Counted from the first letter of the stretch, positions 1 to 9,115 are shown. The stretch: 64,000 bases of DNA from Paractinoplanes abujensis (GCF_014204895.1 NZ_JACHMF010000001.1:8680001-8744000), one strand, 5' to 3'. A program made the numbers and translations. The notes: generated from the letters alone by a model not told the origin.

Positions 1-51
1 ACGCTGACGAACCGGGTGCAGATCGCCCTGCTGGTGCACGACGCCCGGTGA
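1..51 (+). CDS. C-terminal end of a LuxR/NarL-family response regulator (partial)
   Basis: Frame 1 reads TLTNRVQIALLVHDAR and stops at TGA 49-51. The pattern NRVQIALLVHDA is the usual tail after the helix-turn-helix of NarL/LuxR response regulators; the regulator at 44436-45071 ends similarly, in NRVRLALLAHRD. Only 16 residues are visible, so the receiver domain and partner kinase lie left of the window. It runs convergently into the GH130 gene, whose frame stays open across it. The family call rests on this short motif alone. Confidence 0.55.
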   Translation, partial: TLTNRVQIALLVHDAR

Positions 52-1531
52 CCTTGCGGCCGGTCGGCACCATCCGGGCCAGCAGCGCGTCCAGCGGCAT
101 GCTGGCGAACCCGATCCGTACGTCGCTGGCCCCGTACGGCATCCAGAACCGCCCGTCGTGCACGAGCCCACCGCACGAGTAGAGCACGTTGGGCACGTAC
201 CCCTCACGTTCGACGTCGTCCGGGTCGAGCAGGCCCTCGGGCAGGTCGGCCAGCACCTTGGACGGGTCCTCCAGGTCGAGCAGCATCGCGCCGATCGCGT
301 ACCGCCGCATCGGGCCCACGCCGTGGGTGAGCACCAGCCAGCCGGCCTCGGTCTCGATCGGCGAGCCGCAGTTGCCGACCTGGATCAGATCCCAGCCCCG
401 GTGCGGCATGAGCAGCGGCGCCGACAGCTGCCAGCGGTGCTGCTCGTCGCGGACGGCCAGGCCCAGCGTCTCGCCGTCGTTGCGGCACAGCGCCATCTTC
501 TGCCCGTTGATGTAGCGCGGGAACAGCGCCACGCCCTTGTTGCGCGCGGCCGGCCCGCTCATCCGGGTCACCTCGAAGTGCCGCAGGTCGCGTGTGAAGA
601 TCACCCGCCCCGAGATCTGCCGCCCGTCGTACGCGGTGTAGGTCGCCTGGTAGACGTGCCGGCCGTCGGGGTCGGTGACGCGCACGAACCGGGCGTCCTC
701 CATGCCGTTGCTCTCGGCCGGGGTCGCGGGCCACATGACCCGCTGGTGCAGCGGCACCGCGCACGGGAACTGCAGCGCGTAGTCCTCGGAGACGACGTGC
801 CGGATCCGGTCGATCGTCTCCTGCGCGTGCGGGCGGGCCAGCAGTTCGCCCGGCACGTGCGAGATGACGTCCTCGAACTCGACGTCGGTGAACCGCTCGG
901 GCAGCACCGAGATCACGTACGAGGACGCCTCGTTGTCGATCTCGGCGTCGATCAGCGCCGCCGCCAGCTGGTTCTTCCAGTGTGTGGCGTCGACCCGCTG
1001 CCCGACCGTGAGCGGGCCGTCGCGGTCCTCCATCCGCAGCTGATCGCCGGGCCCGAGCACGGCGGAGCAGAACCCGATCGACGAGATGTGCCCCTCGCCG
1101 ATCTGGCGCAGGCTGATCGCCACCCGCAGCTCGCCCGGTTCGAGACCGGCCTGGTCGGGGTGCACGACCATCGACGGGTTGCACAGGGCAGCTGCCTCGA
1201 TGGCGAACTCGTGGCTGAAGTACGCCCCGATCAGCGTGCGCGCGGTCGGCGACAGCTCGATCTCGGGCGGCACCCGGTGCTGCACCAGGTCGTAGTGGTG
1301 CTGGAACGTGCCCAGCAGGTCGTGGTGGCGGCCGCCGAAGCGGGTCAGCACGTCGTCCAGCATGCGGCTGATCTCGTCCTCGTCGAGCTGCATGATGCGC
1401 TCGATCAGACGGCCGGCCCGGTTCTTGACGGTGTGCGAGTCCTCGCCCGGGACGAACAGCTTGATGACGACGCGTCGGCCATCCGGCTGCATGACGACGT
1501 CGTGCCTGATGATCGTGTCTTGTTTGTTCAT
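1..1531 (-). CDS. GH130-family glycoside phosphorylase/hydrolase, long form (stop outside window)
   Basis: The gene starts at ATG 1531, 8 nt after the stop of the gene upstream, and stays open to the left edge. GH130 enzymes are five-bladed propellers that phosphorolyse or hydrolyse mainly beta-mannosides, using a conserved Asp. Here the signature GMEDARF places that Asp near residue 279, and propeller-like strands follow (NKGVALFPRY about 332, GNCGSPIETEAGW about 387). Typical members have 310-370 residues; this one has about 190 extra N-terminal residues. The recognisable part ends near DALLARMVPTGRK (about 481-493); the residues beyond look like read-through over the convergent regulator tail. 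It is the last gene of a leftward cluster with two GT4 transferases. The substrate cannot be told from sequence. Confidence 0.8.
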   Translation of the reverse strand, partial: MNKQDTIIRHDVVMQPDGRRVVIKLFVPGEDSHTVKNRAGRLIERIMQLDEDEISRMLDDVLTRFGGRHHDLLGTFQHHYDLVQHRVPPEIELSPTARTLIGAYFSHEFAIEAAALCNPSMVVHPDQAGLEPGELRVAISLRQIGEGHISSIGFCSAVLGPGDQLRMEDRDGPLTVGQRVDATHWKNQLAAALIDAEIDNEASSYVISVLPERFTDVEFEDVISHVPGELLARPHAQETIDRIRHVVSEDYALQFPCAVPLHQRVMWPATPAESNGMEDARFVRVTDPDGRHVYQATYTAYDGRQISGRVIFTRDLRHFEVTRMSGPAARNKGVALFPRYINGQKMALCRNDGETLGLAVRDEQHRWQLSAPLLMPHRGWDLIQVGNCGSPIETEAGWLVLTHGVGPMRRYAIGAMLLDLEDPSKVLADLPEGLLDPDDVEREGYVPNVLYSCGGLVHDGRFWMPYGASDVRIGFASMPLDALLARMVPTGRKVTGRRAPAGRSAPGSSA

Positions 1532-1539
1532 GGTTGCGG

Positions 1540-2625
1540 TCACGCTAGGCCGCCTGACGGTCGGGTCGCGCTCCGGGTCGCCAGCGTGCGGGCGTGCTGC
1601 AACGTGGAGACGAGCGCGAGGGTGGATTCGGCTCCTTGATTCACATTAGGGCCACTTACCGTCAGTCCGTCATAACATCCGCCGGTTAACGGGTCGTACA
1701 TCGGTTTCTGCCCGTCGTTGTCGCCCAGGAACCACGCGATCGCCCGGAACAGCTGCTCGTCCCAGCGGTCGTCGCCGGTGACCGCGGCCGCGGTGGCGCA
1801 GGCGTCGGCGGTCGCCGCGGCCTCGATCGGCTGCTGGTCGTAGCGGTGCTTGGGCACGCCGGGACGCCACCCGCCGACCGGCACGACCGACAGGTGCCCG
1901 TCGTGGTCCTGTTCGCGGCAGAGCCAGGCCAGCATCTTGAGCCCGGCCCGCAGCAGCGGCTCCTCGCCGAGCAGGTCGCCCGCCGCGATCAGCACCTCGG
2001 CCAGGGCCGGGTTGGAGTAGGTGAGCTCGGGCTCGGGCCAGACCCAGTCCGCCTGGGCCGACGGCAGGCCGATCACCGTGGCCGCGTCGGCCAGCAGCTC
2101 GGCCGCCGGGGCCGACCGGGGGTCGCTGCGCAGCACCTCGGCCGCGCCCAGCCCGGCGAACGCCATGGCCCGGGCCCACGGCGACCGCGTACGGCAGCCG
2201 GCCAGGAACGCGTTGAGCGCCTCGCGCCGGATCCACGGGACGGTCGACCGTCCGGCCGCGGTGCCCAGCCCCCACAGGGCGCGCCCCCACCAGTCGCCGG
2301 TCGACGGCTCGTCCTCCCACACCCGGGAGTACGAGAACCGGTTGCGGAAGCCGCCGTCCGGGCCCGCGGCGTGGGTCAGGAAGGCCAGGTAGCGCTCGGC
2401 CAGCCCGGCCAGCTGGGCCGTGGGCCGAGGCTCGCGGCAGATCAGCAGCAGGCCGCGCGACACGTCGTCGACGCAGTAGCCGTGCTCGCGCCGCACGATC
2501 GCGTTACGGGCGTGCTCGAGCAGGCCGGTGTCGTCGGAGAGCCGGACGACGTGCGACCAGTCGGGCGGGGGCGCGTCGGCGAGCTGGATGGGCGGCGGGA
2601 CGAGGCGGAGTCCGTTCGTCGTCAC
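1540..2625 (-). CDS. Putative (alpha/alpha) toroid glycosidase-like protein
   Basis: This encodes 361 aa from GTG 2625, which overlaps the stop of the upstream glycosyltransferase (GTGA) and so fixes the start. There is no signal peptide and no membrane segment. The helix-rich sequence with aromatic patches (TGDWWGRALWGLG, HGYCVDDVSRGLLL, NVNQGAESTLALV) resembles six-hairpin glycosidases of the kind often encoded next to GT4 and GH130 genes. The GAEST segment near the C terminus suggests an active-site edge, but I cannot assign catalytic residues. It is probably cytoplasmic and acts on the product of the adjacent transferases. The family call is tentative. Confidence 0.6.
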   Translation of the reverse strand: MTTNGLRLVPPPIQLADAPPPDWSHVVRLSDDTGLLEHARNAIVRREHGYCVDDVSRGLLLICREPRPTAQLAGLAERYLAFLTHAAGPDGGFRNRFSYSRVWEDEPSTGDWWGRALWGLGTAAGRSTVPWIRREALNAFLAGCRTRSPWARAMAFAGLGAAEVLRSDPRSAPAAELLADAATVIGLPSAQADWVWPEPELTYSNPALAEVLIAAGDLLGEEPLLRAGLKMLAWLCREQDHDGHLSVVPVGGWRPGVPKHRYDQQPIEAAATADACATAAAVTGDDRWDEQLFRAIAWFLGDNDGQKPMYDPLTGGCYDGLTVSGPNVNQGAESTLALVSTLQHARTLATRSATRPSGGLA

Positions 2626-3770
2626 GCGGGCACCGACGCGACCAGGGGCGTACGGGTGGCGAGCAGGCGGGTGGCCAGCGACTGGTAGCGGGCGGCGACG
2701 GCCGGCCAGCGCAGGGTGGGGCCGCCGGCCAGCCCGGTCAGGCCGAGCGACAGGCCGGGCTCGGCCAGCGCGTGCCGGATCGCCGAGGCCATGGCCTCCG
2801 GGTCCTGATGCGGCACGAGCAGGCCCGGTCCGTCGGCCAGCAGCTCCACGGCGTGCGGGAACTCGGTCGCCACGACCGGGATCCCCGCCGCGACGGCCTC
2901 GATCAGCACCCCCGAGGTGACCTGTTCGGTGGAGTCGTAGGGCAGCACCACCACGTCGGCCGAGCGGATCAGCCGGGACAGCTCGTCCTCCTCCAGGTAC
3001 GCGTCCTCCCACCGCACCGCGCCGGTCACCCCGAGCGTGGCCGCCAGGTCCTTGAGCGAGTCGCGGTACACGTCGCCGAAGTGTTCGAGCACCTTCGGGT
3101 GGGTGCGCCCGGCCACCGTGTAGACCGGCGCCGGATCGAGGTCGCCCAGCAGCGCGAGGGCCCGCAGCGCCCACTCGATGCCCTTGCCCGGCCCGAGCAG
3201 GCCCCAGGTCAGCAGGTTGGGGCGGTCGTGGTCCTCGCGGGGCACGGCGCCGCGGCTGGCCGCGCCGTGCGGGATCACCGAGATCTTGCGCGGGTCGACG
3301 TCGTAGCCCGTGGTCAGCCGTAGCCGGGCGGTGTCGGTCATCGTGACGACCGCGTCGGCGGTGGCCGCGATCCGCTCGAGCACCTGCCGCTGCAGCGGGT
3401 CGGGCGAGCTGAGCACGGTGTGCAGCACGACGATCGAGGGCACGGTCAGGGCGCGCAGCAGCGGGAGCACCTCGTTGCCGGCGTCGCCGGGGTAGATACC
3501 GTACTCGTGCTGGATGATCGCCACGTCGTAGCGGTTGAGCACGCCGGCCGCCGGCTGCCACCCGCCGGGGGTGTCGGTGTGCCAGGTGTGCACGGTTCGC
3601 GGCGCGGCCCGGTCGAGTTCGATTCCGCCGCTCACGCTGTCCTTGGCCAGCAGCCGGACGACTCCCGAGCCGCCGCCATTGGCCAGGTGCGTGGCCAGTG
3701 CGGCATTGAACGTCGCCAACCCGCATTGGGTCGGCGGGTAAGTGCTCAGGAAACCGTACGTCGCGGGCAT
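2622..3770 (-). CDS. Glycosyltransferase family 4, GT-B fold
   Basis: This encodes 382 aa. I chose ATG 3770 because GAGAAAGG lies about 10 nt upstream and because homologous GT4 proteins begin with a segment like FLSTYPPTQCGLATFN; the frame extends further upstream without protein-like sequence. The N-terminal Rossmann half includes QHEYGIYPG (about 87-95). The C-terminal donor half has VIPHGA (165-170), LLGPGKGIEWA (191-201) and a nucleotide-sugar loop at about 281-300. In that loop the usual first Glu of EX7E is replaced by a TSGVLIEA context. It retains the last base-pairs of the coupled toroid gene. It probably transfers a hexose from a nucleotide sugar in the cytoplasm. Confidence 0.85.
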   Translation of the reverse strand: MPATYGFLSTYPPTQCGLATFNAALATHLANGGGSGVVRLLAKDSVSGGIELDRAAPRTVHTWHTDTPGGWQPAAGVLNRYDVAIIQHEYGIYPGDAGNEVLPLLRALTVPSIVVLHTVLSSPDPLQRQVLERIAATADAVVTMTDTARLRLTTGYDVDPRKISVIPHGAASRGAVPREDHDRPNLLTWGLLGPGKGIEWALRALALLGDLDPAPVYTVAGRTHPKVLEHFGDVYRDSLKDLAATLGVTGAVRWEDAYLEEDELSRLIRSADVVVLPYDSTEQVTSGVLIEAVAAGIPVVATEFPHAVELLADGPGLLVPHQDPEAMASAIRHALAEPGLSLGLTGLAGGPTLRWPAVAARYQSLATRLLATRTPLVASVPA

Positions 3771-3903
3771 GACTAGGCCTTTCTCGCGGCTCAGGGCACG
3801 CGGACAGGCTGACGGCGGCCGCGTACAAACGGCAATGCGAAGTTTCGCGAAATTGCTCGGCGTAACGTGCAATTCACAAAGTGACGTTAACAAGAACCGC
3901 TAT

Positions 3904-4905
3904 TCAGCCGACGATTTTCCGGTAAATCTCCAGGTAGTTCTCAACCATCCGGTCGCGGGAGAACCGTTCCCGGGCCCGCTGCGCGCAACCTGCCCGGTCG
4001 ATGTTGTGCACCCGGCCGACGGCCGCCACCGCCTCGTCCACGTTCGCGACGAGATGCCCGGTTACGCCCTCGTCGACCACTTCGGGCATCGAGCCCTTCC
4101 GGTACGCGATCACGGGCGTCCCGCAGGCCATCGACTCCACCACCGACAGGCCGAACGGCTCGGCGAACCGGATCGGATGCAGCAGTGCCAGCCCGGAACC
4201 GAGAATCGCGCCGCGCTCGTCCGGCCCGACCGAGCCCCGGTAGACCACGCGGTCGCCGTCGATCCGCGGCTCGATCAGCTCCTCGAAGTACGCCCGGTCC
4301 TGCACGATCCCGCACATCACCAGCCGCCGGCCGGCCCGCGCGGCGATCTCGATGGCCCGGTCGGTGCCCTTGTCGGGGTGGATGCGGCCGAAGAGGATCA
4401 GGTCGTCTCCCGCGGTTTCGGTCACGGGCAGCCCGTCCAGGTCGATGCCGTGGTGCACGGTGCCGACGTAGTCGAGGTCGGGCGAGCGGTCGCTGTCCGA
4501 GATCGACACGTACGCGGACCGGCCGCGGCGGTACGCGGGCAGGATGTTCGATCCGGAGAAGCCGTGGATGGTCGTCACCATGGGCGCCCGGCACGACTGC
4601 GAGAACGCCAGCGGCAGCCAGTCCAGGTGGTTGTGCACGAGGTCGAACTCACCCGAGCGGGCCAGCGCGTGCCCGACGTGCAGCGCCTCCCAGACCCGGC
4701 CGTCCAGCTCGGCGTTCTCCTCGTAACCGGTCGGCGCGACCCCGTCCAGGCCGGCCTTGGTGATCGAGTCCAGGGTGGCGAACAGCGTCACGTCGATGCC
4801 GCGTTCCACCAGGCCCTCGGTGATCAGGCTGGTCACAAGTTCCCAGGGGCCGTAATGCAGGGGCGGGGTTCGCCACGCGATCGGGCCGAGCATGGCCACC
4901 TTCAC
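3904..4905 (-). CDS. Glycosyltransferase family 4, first gene of the sugar cluster
   Basis: This encodes 333 aa from ATG 4905. It shows a GT-B layout: N-terminal MKVAMLGPIAWRTPP with a glycine-rich acceptor loop, HNHLDWLPLAF (about 91-101), and a donor domain with LFGRIHPDKGTDRAIE (171-186). The EX7E pair is intact at E249 and E257 in EPFGLSVVESMACGTPVIA. This is a retaining transferase fold. It lies 133 bp upstream of the second GT4 and diverges from the GH13 gene across 82 bp. Together the four leftward genes look like a small oligosaccharide synthesis and turnover operon. Donor and acceptor are unknown. Confidence 0.85.
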   Translation of the reverse strand: MKVAMLGPIAWRTPPLHYGPWELVTSLITEGLVERGIDVTLFATLDSITKAGLDGVAPTGYEENAELDGRVWEALHVGHALARSGEFDLVHNHLDWLPLAFSQSCRAPMVTTIHGFSGSNILPAYRRGRSAYVSISDSDRSPDLDYVGTVHHGIDLDGLPVTETAGDDLILFGRIHPDKGTDRAIEIAARAGRRLVMCGIVQDRAYFEELIEPRIDGDRVVYRGSVGPDERGAILGSGLALLHPIRFAEPFGLSVVESMACGTPVIAYRKGSMPEVVDEGVTGHLVANVDEAVAAVGRVHNIDRAGCAQRARERFSRDRMVENYLEIYRKIVG

Positions 4906-4987
4906 GACAAATGCCTCATTCCGGTAGTTAACACGTGCTTAGTATGCCCACCGGTTTGACCGGGCGTTCTCGTGTTAGAGAAGACCC
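4906..4987. promoter_or_regulatory. Divergent promoter region between GT4 cluster and GH13 gene
   Basis: These 82 bp separate divergent starts. They are AT-richer than their surroundings and contain GTTAAC and CACGTG palindromes around 4927-4938, and a TAGTAT hexamer about 45 nt before the GH13 ATG. No operator can be assigned with certainty. Confidence 0.35.
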
Positions 4988-6682
4988 ATGACGGATCTCT
5001 GGTGGAAGAGCGCGGTCGTTTACCAGATCTACCCGCGAAGCTTCGCGGACGCCGACGGCGACGGCATGGGTGATCTGCGGGGCATCATCGCCCACCTGGA
5101 CCATCTGGCCGAACTGGGTGTCGACGTCATCTGGCTGTCCCCGATCTATCCGTCGCCGCAGGACGACAACGGTTACGACATCAGCGACTACCAGGACATC
5201 GAGCCGGTCTTCGGCACCCTCGAGATCTTCGACGAGCTGCTGGCCGGGGTGCACGCCCGCGGCATGAAGCTGGTCATGGACCTGGTCGTCAACCACTCCT
5301 CGGACGAGCACCCCTGGTTCGTCGAGAGCCGGTCGAGCAAGGACAACCCGAAACGCGACTGGTACTGGTGGCAGCCCGCCCGCGAGGGCCTCGAGCCCGG
5401 CACGCCCGGGGCCGAGCCGACCAACTGGGGTTCGGTGTTCGGCGGCTCGGCCTGGGAGCTCGACGAGAAGACCGGCGAGTACTACCTGCACCTGTTCTCG
5501 AAGAAGCAGCCCGACCTCAACTGGGAGAACCCGGAGGTCCGGGAGGCCGTCTACGCGATGATGAACTGGTGGCTCGACCGGGGCATCGACGGCTTCCGGA
5601 TGGACGTCATCAACATGATTTCCAAGGTGCTGCCGCTGCCCGACGGCCGCGTGGTCGCCGGTTCCTCGTACGGAGACGGCTCGGCCGGGTTCATCAACGG
5701 CCCCCGGCTGCACGAGTTCCTCCAGGAGATGCACGCCAAGGTCTTCGCCGGCCGCGACGCCAAGCTGACCGTGGGCGAGATGCCCGGCGTGACGGTGGAC
5801 GAGGCGATCCTGTTCACCGACCCCGCGCGGCACGAGGTCGACATGGTCTTCCAGTTCGACCACGTCTGGGCCGACCGCGGCGCCGACCCCTGGCTGCTGA
5901 TGCCGCTGCAGCTCACGAACCTGAAAGCGATCTTCAACCGGTGGCAGGCGGGGCTGGCCGAGGTGGGCTGGAACAGCCTCTACTGGAACAACCACGACCA
6001 GCCGCGCGCGGTCTCGCGATACGGCGACGACAGTCCCGACCACCGGGTGGCGTCGGCCAAGATGCTCGGCACGGTGCTGCACCTGCACCGCGGCACGCCC
6101 TACGTCTACCAGGGCGAAGAGCTGGGAATGACCAACTTCCCCTTCCGTACGATCGACGACTTCCGCGACATCGAGGCGCTCGGGCAGTACGCGCAGGCCA
6201 CCGGTCAGGAGGGCCGCTCGCCCGAGGAGGTGCTCACCGTGCTGCGGGCCCGCGGTCGCGACAACGCCCGTACGCCGATGCAGTGGGACACCTCGGAGCA
6301 CGCCGGCTTCACCACCGGGACGCCGTGGCTGGCCGTCAACCCGAACTATCCCGAGATCAACGCCGAGGCCGCGCGGGCCGACCCCGACTCGGTCTTCCAC
6401 TACTACCGCAAGCTGATCGAGCTGCGGCACACCGAGCCCACGGTCGTCGACGGCGACTTCACGATGGTGCTGCCCAACCACGAGCAGCTGTACGCCTTCA
6501 CCCGTCGCCTCGGCGACACGGAACTGCTGGTGATCGGCAACTTCTCCGGCTCCGCGGTCAAGGCCGAACTGGACGACGACTGGTCGGGCGCGGAACTGCT
6601 GCTCACCAACCTGGCCACGGCCCCGCAGGATCTGACGCTGGAGCCGTGGCAGGCGGTCATTTACCGGCGTGTCACGCAGTGA
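4988..6682 (+). CDS. GH13 alpha-glucosidase (oligo-1,6-glucosidase type)
   Basis: This encodes 564 aa, the normal length for cytoplasmic GH13 exo-glucosidases. The protein starts WWKSAVVYQIYPRSFAD, the usual N terminus of the family. The catalytic set is complete: nucleophile D206 in GFRMDVIN, acid E264 in VGEMPG, and transition-state Asp D337 in NNHDQPR; DLVVNHSS covers 98-105. There is no signal peptide. It is predicted to release glucose from the non-reducing end of short alpha-glucosides. It is divergent from the GT4/GH130 cluster and may share regulation with it. Its stop lies inside the convergent small membrane gene. The precise linkage preference is not readable. Confidence 0.92.
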   Translation: MTDLWWKSAVVYQIYPRSFADADGDGMGDLRGIIAHLDHLAELGVDVIWLSPIYPSPQDDNGYDISDYQDIEPVFGTLEIFDELLAGVHARGMKLVMDLVVNHSSDEHPWFVESRSSKDNPKRDWYWWQPAREGLEPGTPGAEPTNWGSVFGGSAWELDEKTGEYYLHLFSKKQPDLNWENPEVREAVYAMMNWWLDRGIDGFRMDVINMISKVLPLPDGRVVAGSSYGDGSAGFINGPRLHEFLQEMHAKVFAGRDAKLTVGEMPGVTVDEAILFTDPARHEVDMVFQFDHVWADRGADPWLLMPLQLTNLKAIFNRWQAGLAEVGWNSLYWNNHDQPRAVSRYGDDSPDHRVASAKMLGTVLHLHRGTPYVYQGEELGMTNFPFRTIDDFRDIEALGQYAQATGQEGRSPEEVLTVLRARGRDNARTPMQWDTSEHAGFTTGTPWLAVNPNYPEINAEAARADPDSVFHYYRKLIELRHTEPTVVDGDFTMVLPNHEQLYAFTRRLGDTELLVIGNFSGSAVKAELDDDWSGAELLLTNLATAPQDLTLEPWQAVIYRRVTQ

Positions 6683-6818
6683 GGACGGGCCAGGCGTAGG
6701 CGAGCAGGGCGAAAGCGGCGCCGAGCAGGGCCAGGCTCACGCCGCGGGTCGTGATCGGCAGGGCCGCGAGCACGAGCAGGATGATCGCGATGATGTAGAA
6801 GACGCCCTGGGTGGACAT
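6672..6818 (-). CDS. Small two-helix membrane protein, 48 aa
   Basis: ATG 6818 follows GAGGAG at good spacing. The product is almost entirely two hydrophobic helices: FYIIAIILLVLAAL (about 7-20) and VSLALLGAAFALLAYAWPVL (about 27-46), joined by a short polar turn PITTRG. The topology is probably hairpin-like in the cytoplasmic membrane. Proteins of this size and make-up are common and uncharacterised in actinobacteria. It overlaps the end of the GH13 gene by 11 bp tail to tail. No function is proposed. Confidence 0.75.
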   Translation of the reverse strand: MSTQGVFYIIAIILLVLAALPITTRGVSLALLGAAFALLAYAWPVLTA

Positions 6819-6874
6819 GACACTCCTCGATAGTGGGGGTAGCGGCGCACGTGTTACCCCCACGCCGAGGACGG

Positions 6875-8428
6875 CTAAACCATGGTCAACTCCAGAATGG
6901 AGCCGGGGTGGACAGTCGTCTCGGTCGGCACCAGCTCGGTGGCCCAGCCGGGTGGCTCGCCGGTGCCGTAGTTGCGCAGGTAACGCGGATGGGCGCCGCC
7001 GCTCACCTGCACCCGTACGCGATGGCCGGGCCGGAACACGTGGGCGGTGTGGCCCAGGTCGACGACGTGCCGGGCGCCGGCCGTGATCCGGGTCAGCCCG
7101 TCGCAGATGTTGATCGACCGGCCGGCCGGGTCGACGTCGCACAGCCGGACGAAAAGATCCCCGCTGGCCGCCGTCGTCGAAGCGTCCAGCTCGGCGCGGA
7201 CGGGGCCCATCACCGTCAGCGGCTCCTCCAGCGGCTTGCCGGTGAACAGCAGCACGTCGGCCCGCCTCTCCAGCGGCGCGTTGTCGACCTGGCCCTGCGT
7301 CGGTGACTGCAGCGGGCCGCCGATCGACGGGGTCGGGTCGGCCGGGTCGTAGCGGAACGACCACCCGCGCTCGGCCGTGAGCTGGTCGAGCGGCAGGGCC
7401 AGCGGGCGGGCGCCCGGCGGCGGCCACGCGGGCAGGTCGCGCCACTCGCCGACGCCGCCGACGTGCACCCGTACCTGATAGGCCGGAGGCTCGCGGCGCA
7501 ACCGGCGCATCGCCTGGGCGAACACCTCGGGCCAGTCCCGCTCGAGATAGTTCGTGTGCGTCCACGGGCCGATCAGCAGGTCGACGTCGCGTCCGGCCGC
7601 CCGCATGGCGATGTACTGCTCGATGACCTGGCTCGGCGCGAGATCCCACCAGCCCGTGAGCAGGCTGGTCGGCACGTCCATGGCCGCGGTCACCTTGGTC
7701 ATGTCGACGTCCTGCCAGAACTCCGGCTCGGGGTGGTCGAGCCACTCCTCGAGCGCCGGCCGCCGCCCCCCGATGGCCGACGGATAGGCGTCCAGGAGTG
7801 GGAGTCCGAGGGTGGCCCGGCTCATCCGGCGTCTCATGCGGAGCGCGCCGCGCAGCATGCCCCACGCGGTGACCTCGCCCTGCACCAGGCTGAGGCCGCC
7901 GACGATCGACCGCTCCAGCGCGAACGCGCCGCCGGGCCAGAAAAACTTGTGCGGATCGGTCACGCCGACCTGCATCACGGCGCCCCGCCACTCGGGCGGC
8001 GCGTCGACGGCCAGGGCGGCCTGCGTGTAGGTCATGTAGCTGGCACCCACAGTGAACAGGTCGCCGGTGAACCAGCGCTGCTTGCGCAGCCACTCGACAG
8101 TGGCCCGGCCGTCGGCCGTCTCGTTGCGCCAGGTGTGGAACCGGCCGCCCGACCCGCCCGTGCCGCGGCTGCTCTGCATCACCACGTGGAAGCCCTGCTC
8201 GGCGAAGCGGACGCCGAAGAACAGATTGAAGGGGAAACCACTTCGCACGTACGGGGCCCGGACGAGCACGGTCGGGCAGGGCTCGCTGGTCACCGGGGCG
8301 TAGTGGTCGGTCATCAGCGGGCTTCCGTCGGCTGCGGGAACCGTCAGGGCGGTCTCACGGCGGACCTCGTACGGGGCCTCGGGGCCCCGGCGGGCCAGGA
8401 GTCGAAGGGACAGTGGCAGTCTTCGCAT
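6875..8428 (-). CDS. CocE/NonD-family hydrolase (X-Pro dipeptidyl-peptidase S15 fold)
   Basis: This encodes 517 aa from ATG 8428, preceded by GGGGGTAG. The N-terminal alpha/beta hydrolase core carries VLVRAPYVRSGFPFN, a Ser nucleophile in GASYMTY, and DVPTSLLTGWWD. The catalytic His probably lies in IGPWTHTN. The C-terminal jelly-roll domain (from about 340 on) is typical of S15/CocE esterases, which cut acyl esters or X-Pro peptides. There is no signal peptide, so it is cytoplasmic. It is divergent from a TetR gene with a small palindrome between them, which suggests that the regulator controls it in response to a substrate-like ligand. Confidence 0.85.
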   Translation of the reverse strand: MRRLPLSLRLLARRGPEAPYEVRRETALTVPAADGSPLMTDHYAPVTSEPCPTVLVRAPYVRSGFPFNLFFGVRFAEQGFHVVMQSSRGTGGSGGRFHTWRNETADGRATVEWLRKQRWFTGDLFTVGASYMTYTQAALAVDAPPEWRGAVMQVGVTDPHKFFWPGGAFALERSIVGGLSLVQGEVTAWGMLRGALRMRRRMSRATLGLPLLDAYPSAIGGRRPALEEWLDHPEPEFWQDVDMTKVTAAMDVPTSLLTGWWDLAPSQVIEQYIAMRAAGRDVDLLIGPWTHTNYLERDWPEVFAQAMRRLRREPPAYQVRVHVGGVGEWRDLPAWPPPGARPLALPLDQLTAERGWSFRYDPADPTPSIGGPLQSPTQGQVDNAPLERRADVLLFTGKPLEEPLTVMGPVRAELDASTTAASGDLFVRLCDVDPAGRSINICDGLTRITAGARHVVDLGHTAHVFRPGHRVRVQVSGGAHPRYLRNYGTGEPPGWATELVPTETTVHPGSILELTMV

Positions 8429-8447
8429 AGCTACCCCCGCATTTATC

Positions 8448-8458
8448 GTACGTCGTAC
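8448..8458. promoter_or_regulatory. Candidate TetR operator
   Basis: GTACGTCGTAC is an inverted repeat of GTACG around one central base. It sits in the 54-bp gap between the divergent hydrolase and TetR genes, where a regulator of both would bind. It is short, and GTACG is a common word in this genome, so support is moderate. Confidence 0.4.
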
Positions 8459-8482
8459 CGGAAATACTAGCAGGAGGTATCG

Positions 8483-9115
8483 ATGCCCCGCGGACGCCCG
8501 CCGTCGCACACCCGGGAGCAGGTCGTGGAGGCCGCGATCAGGATCGCCGACGCCGAGGGTCTGGAGGCGGTCACGATGCGCCGGATCGCCCAGGAGCTCG
8601 GGGCGGGCGCGATGTCGCTCTACACGTACGTGCCCGACAAGGACCGGTTGCTCGACCTGATGGTCGACCGGGCCGGCGGCGACCTCACCATCGCCGCGGC
8701 CACCGGCGACTGGCGTACGGACCTGATCGCGCTGGCCGGGGCCCAGCGGCAGTTGATGCTCACACACCCGTGGCTGCCCGCGGCCCTGCCCAACCGGCGG
8801 CTCACCGGGCGCAACATGCTCGCTTACCTGGAGAAAGGTCTGGCCGCGCTCGCGCCGACCGGCCTCGACGGGCCGGCCAAGATGGAGATCATCGCGCTCA
8901 TGACCGGCTTCGTGGCCTCGTTCGTCACGGCCGAGACGGGCCCTGCGACGCCGCAGGAGGAGCAGATCGCGCTGATCGGTGAGGCGGTCGCCAGCGGAGA
9001 CTTCCCGGAACTGGCGGCGGCCCTGGCCGAAGGGGGCCAGGGCCGCGAGCCCGGTTTCGACCGCATCGCCGATTGGATGCTGACGGGCCTGGTGACGCAG
9101 GCCCTAGCTTTTTAG
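8483..9115 (+). CDS. TetR/AcrR-family transcriptional regulator
   Basis: This encodes 210 aa; ATG 8483 is preceded by AGGAGG. The N-terminal helix-turn-helix spans about residues 10-58, with TMRRIAQELGAGAMSLYTYV as the recognition unit. The C-terminal ligand domain (about 75-205) has the HPWLPAALPNRR pattern of the TetR_C class often paired with exporters or detoxifying enzymes. It is divergent from the CocE-type hydrolase, the likely target along with itself. Its stop overlaps the convergent VOC gene by 12 bp. Confidence 0.9.
   Translation: MPRGRPPSHTREQVVEAAIRIADAEGLEAVTMRRIAQELGAGAMSLYTYVPDKDRLLDLMVDRAGGDLTIAAATGDWRTDLIALAGAQRQLMLTHPWLPAALPNRRLTGRNMLAYLEKGLAALAPTGLDGPAKMEIIALMTGFVASFVTAETGPATPQEEQIALIGEAVASGDFPELAAALAEGGQGREPGFDRIADWMLTGLVTQALAF

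Noticed and set aside
158..1639. A 493-codon plus-strand frame over the GH130 gene
   Set aside because: Its composition is Arg/Val/His-rich with no motif, while the minus strand shows the GH130 signature and a proper start.
3771..3893. Upstream extension of the second GT4 frame
   Set aside because: The added residues are not family-like, and the ribosome site lies before ATG 3770.
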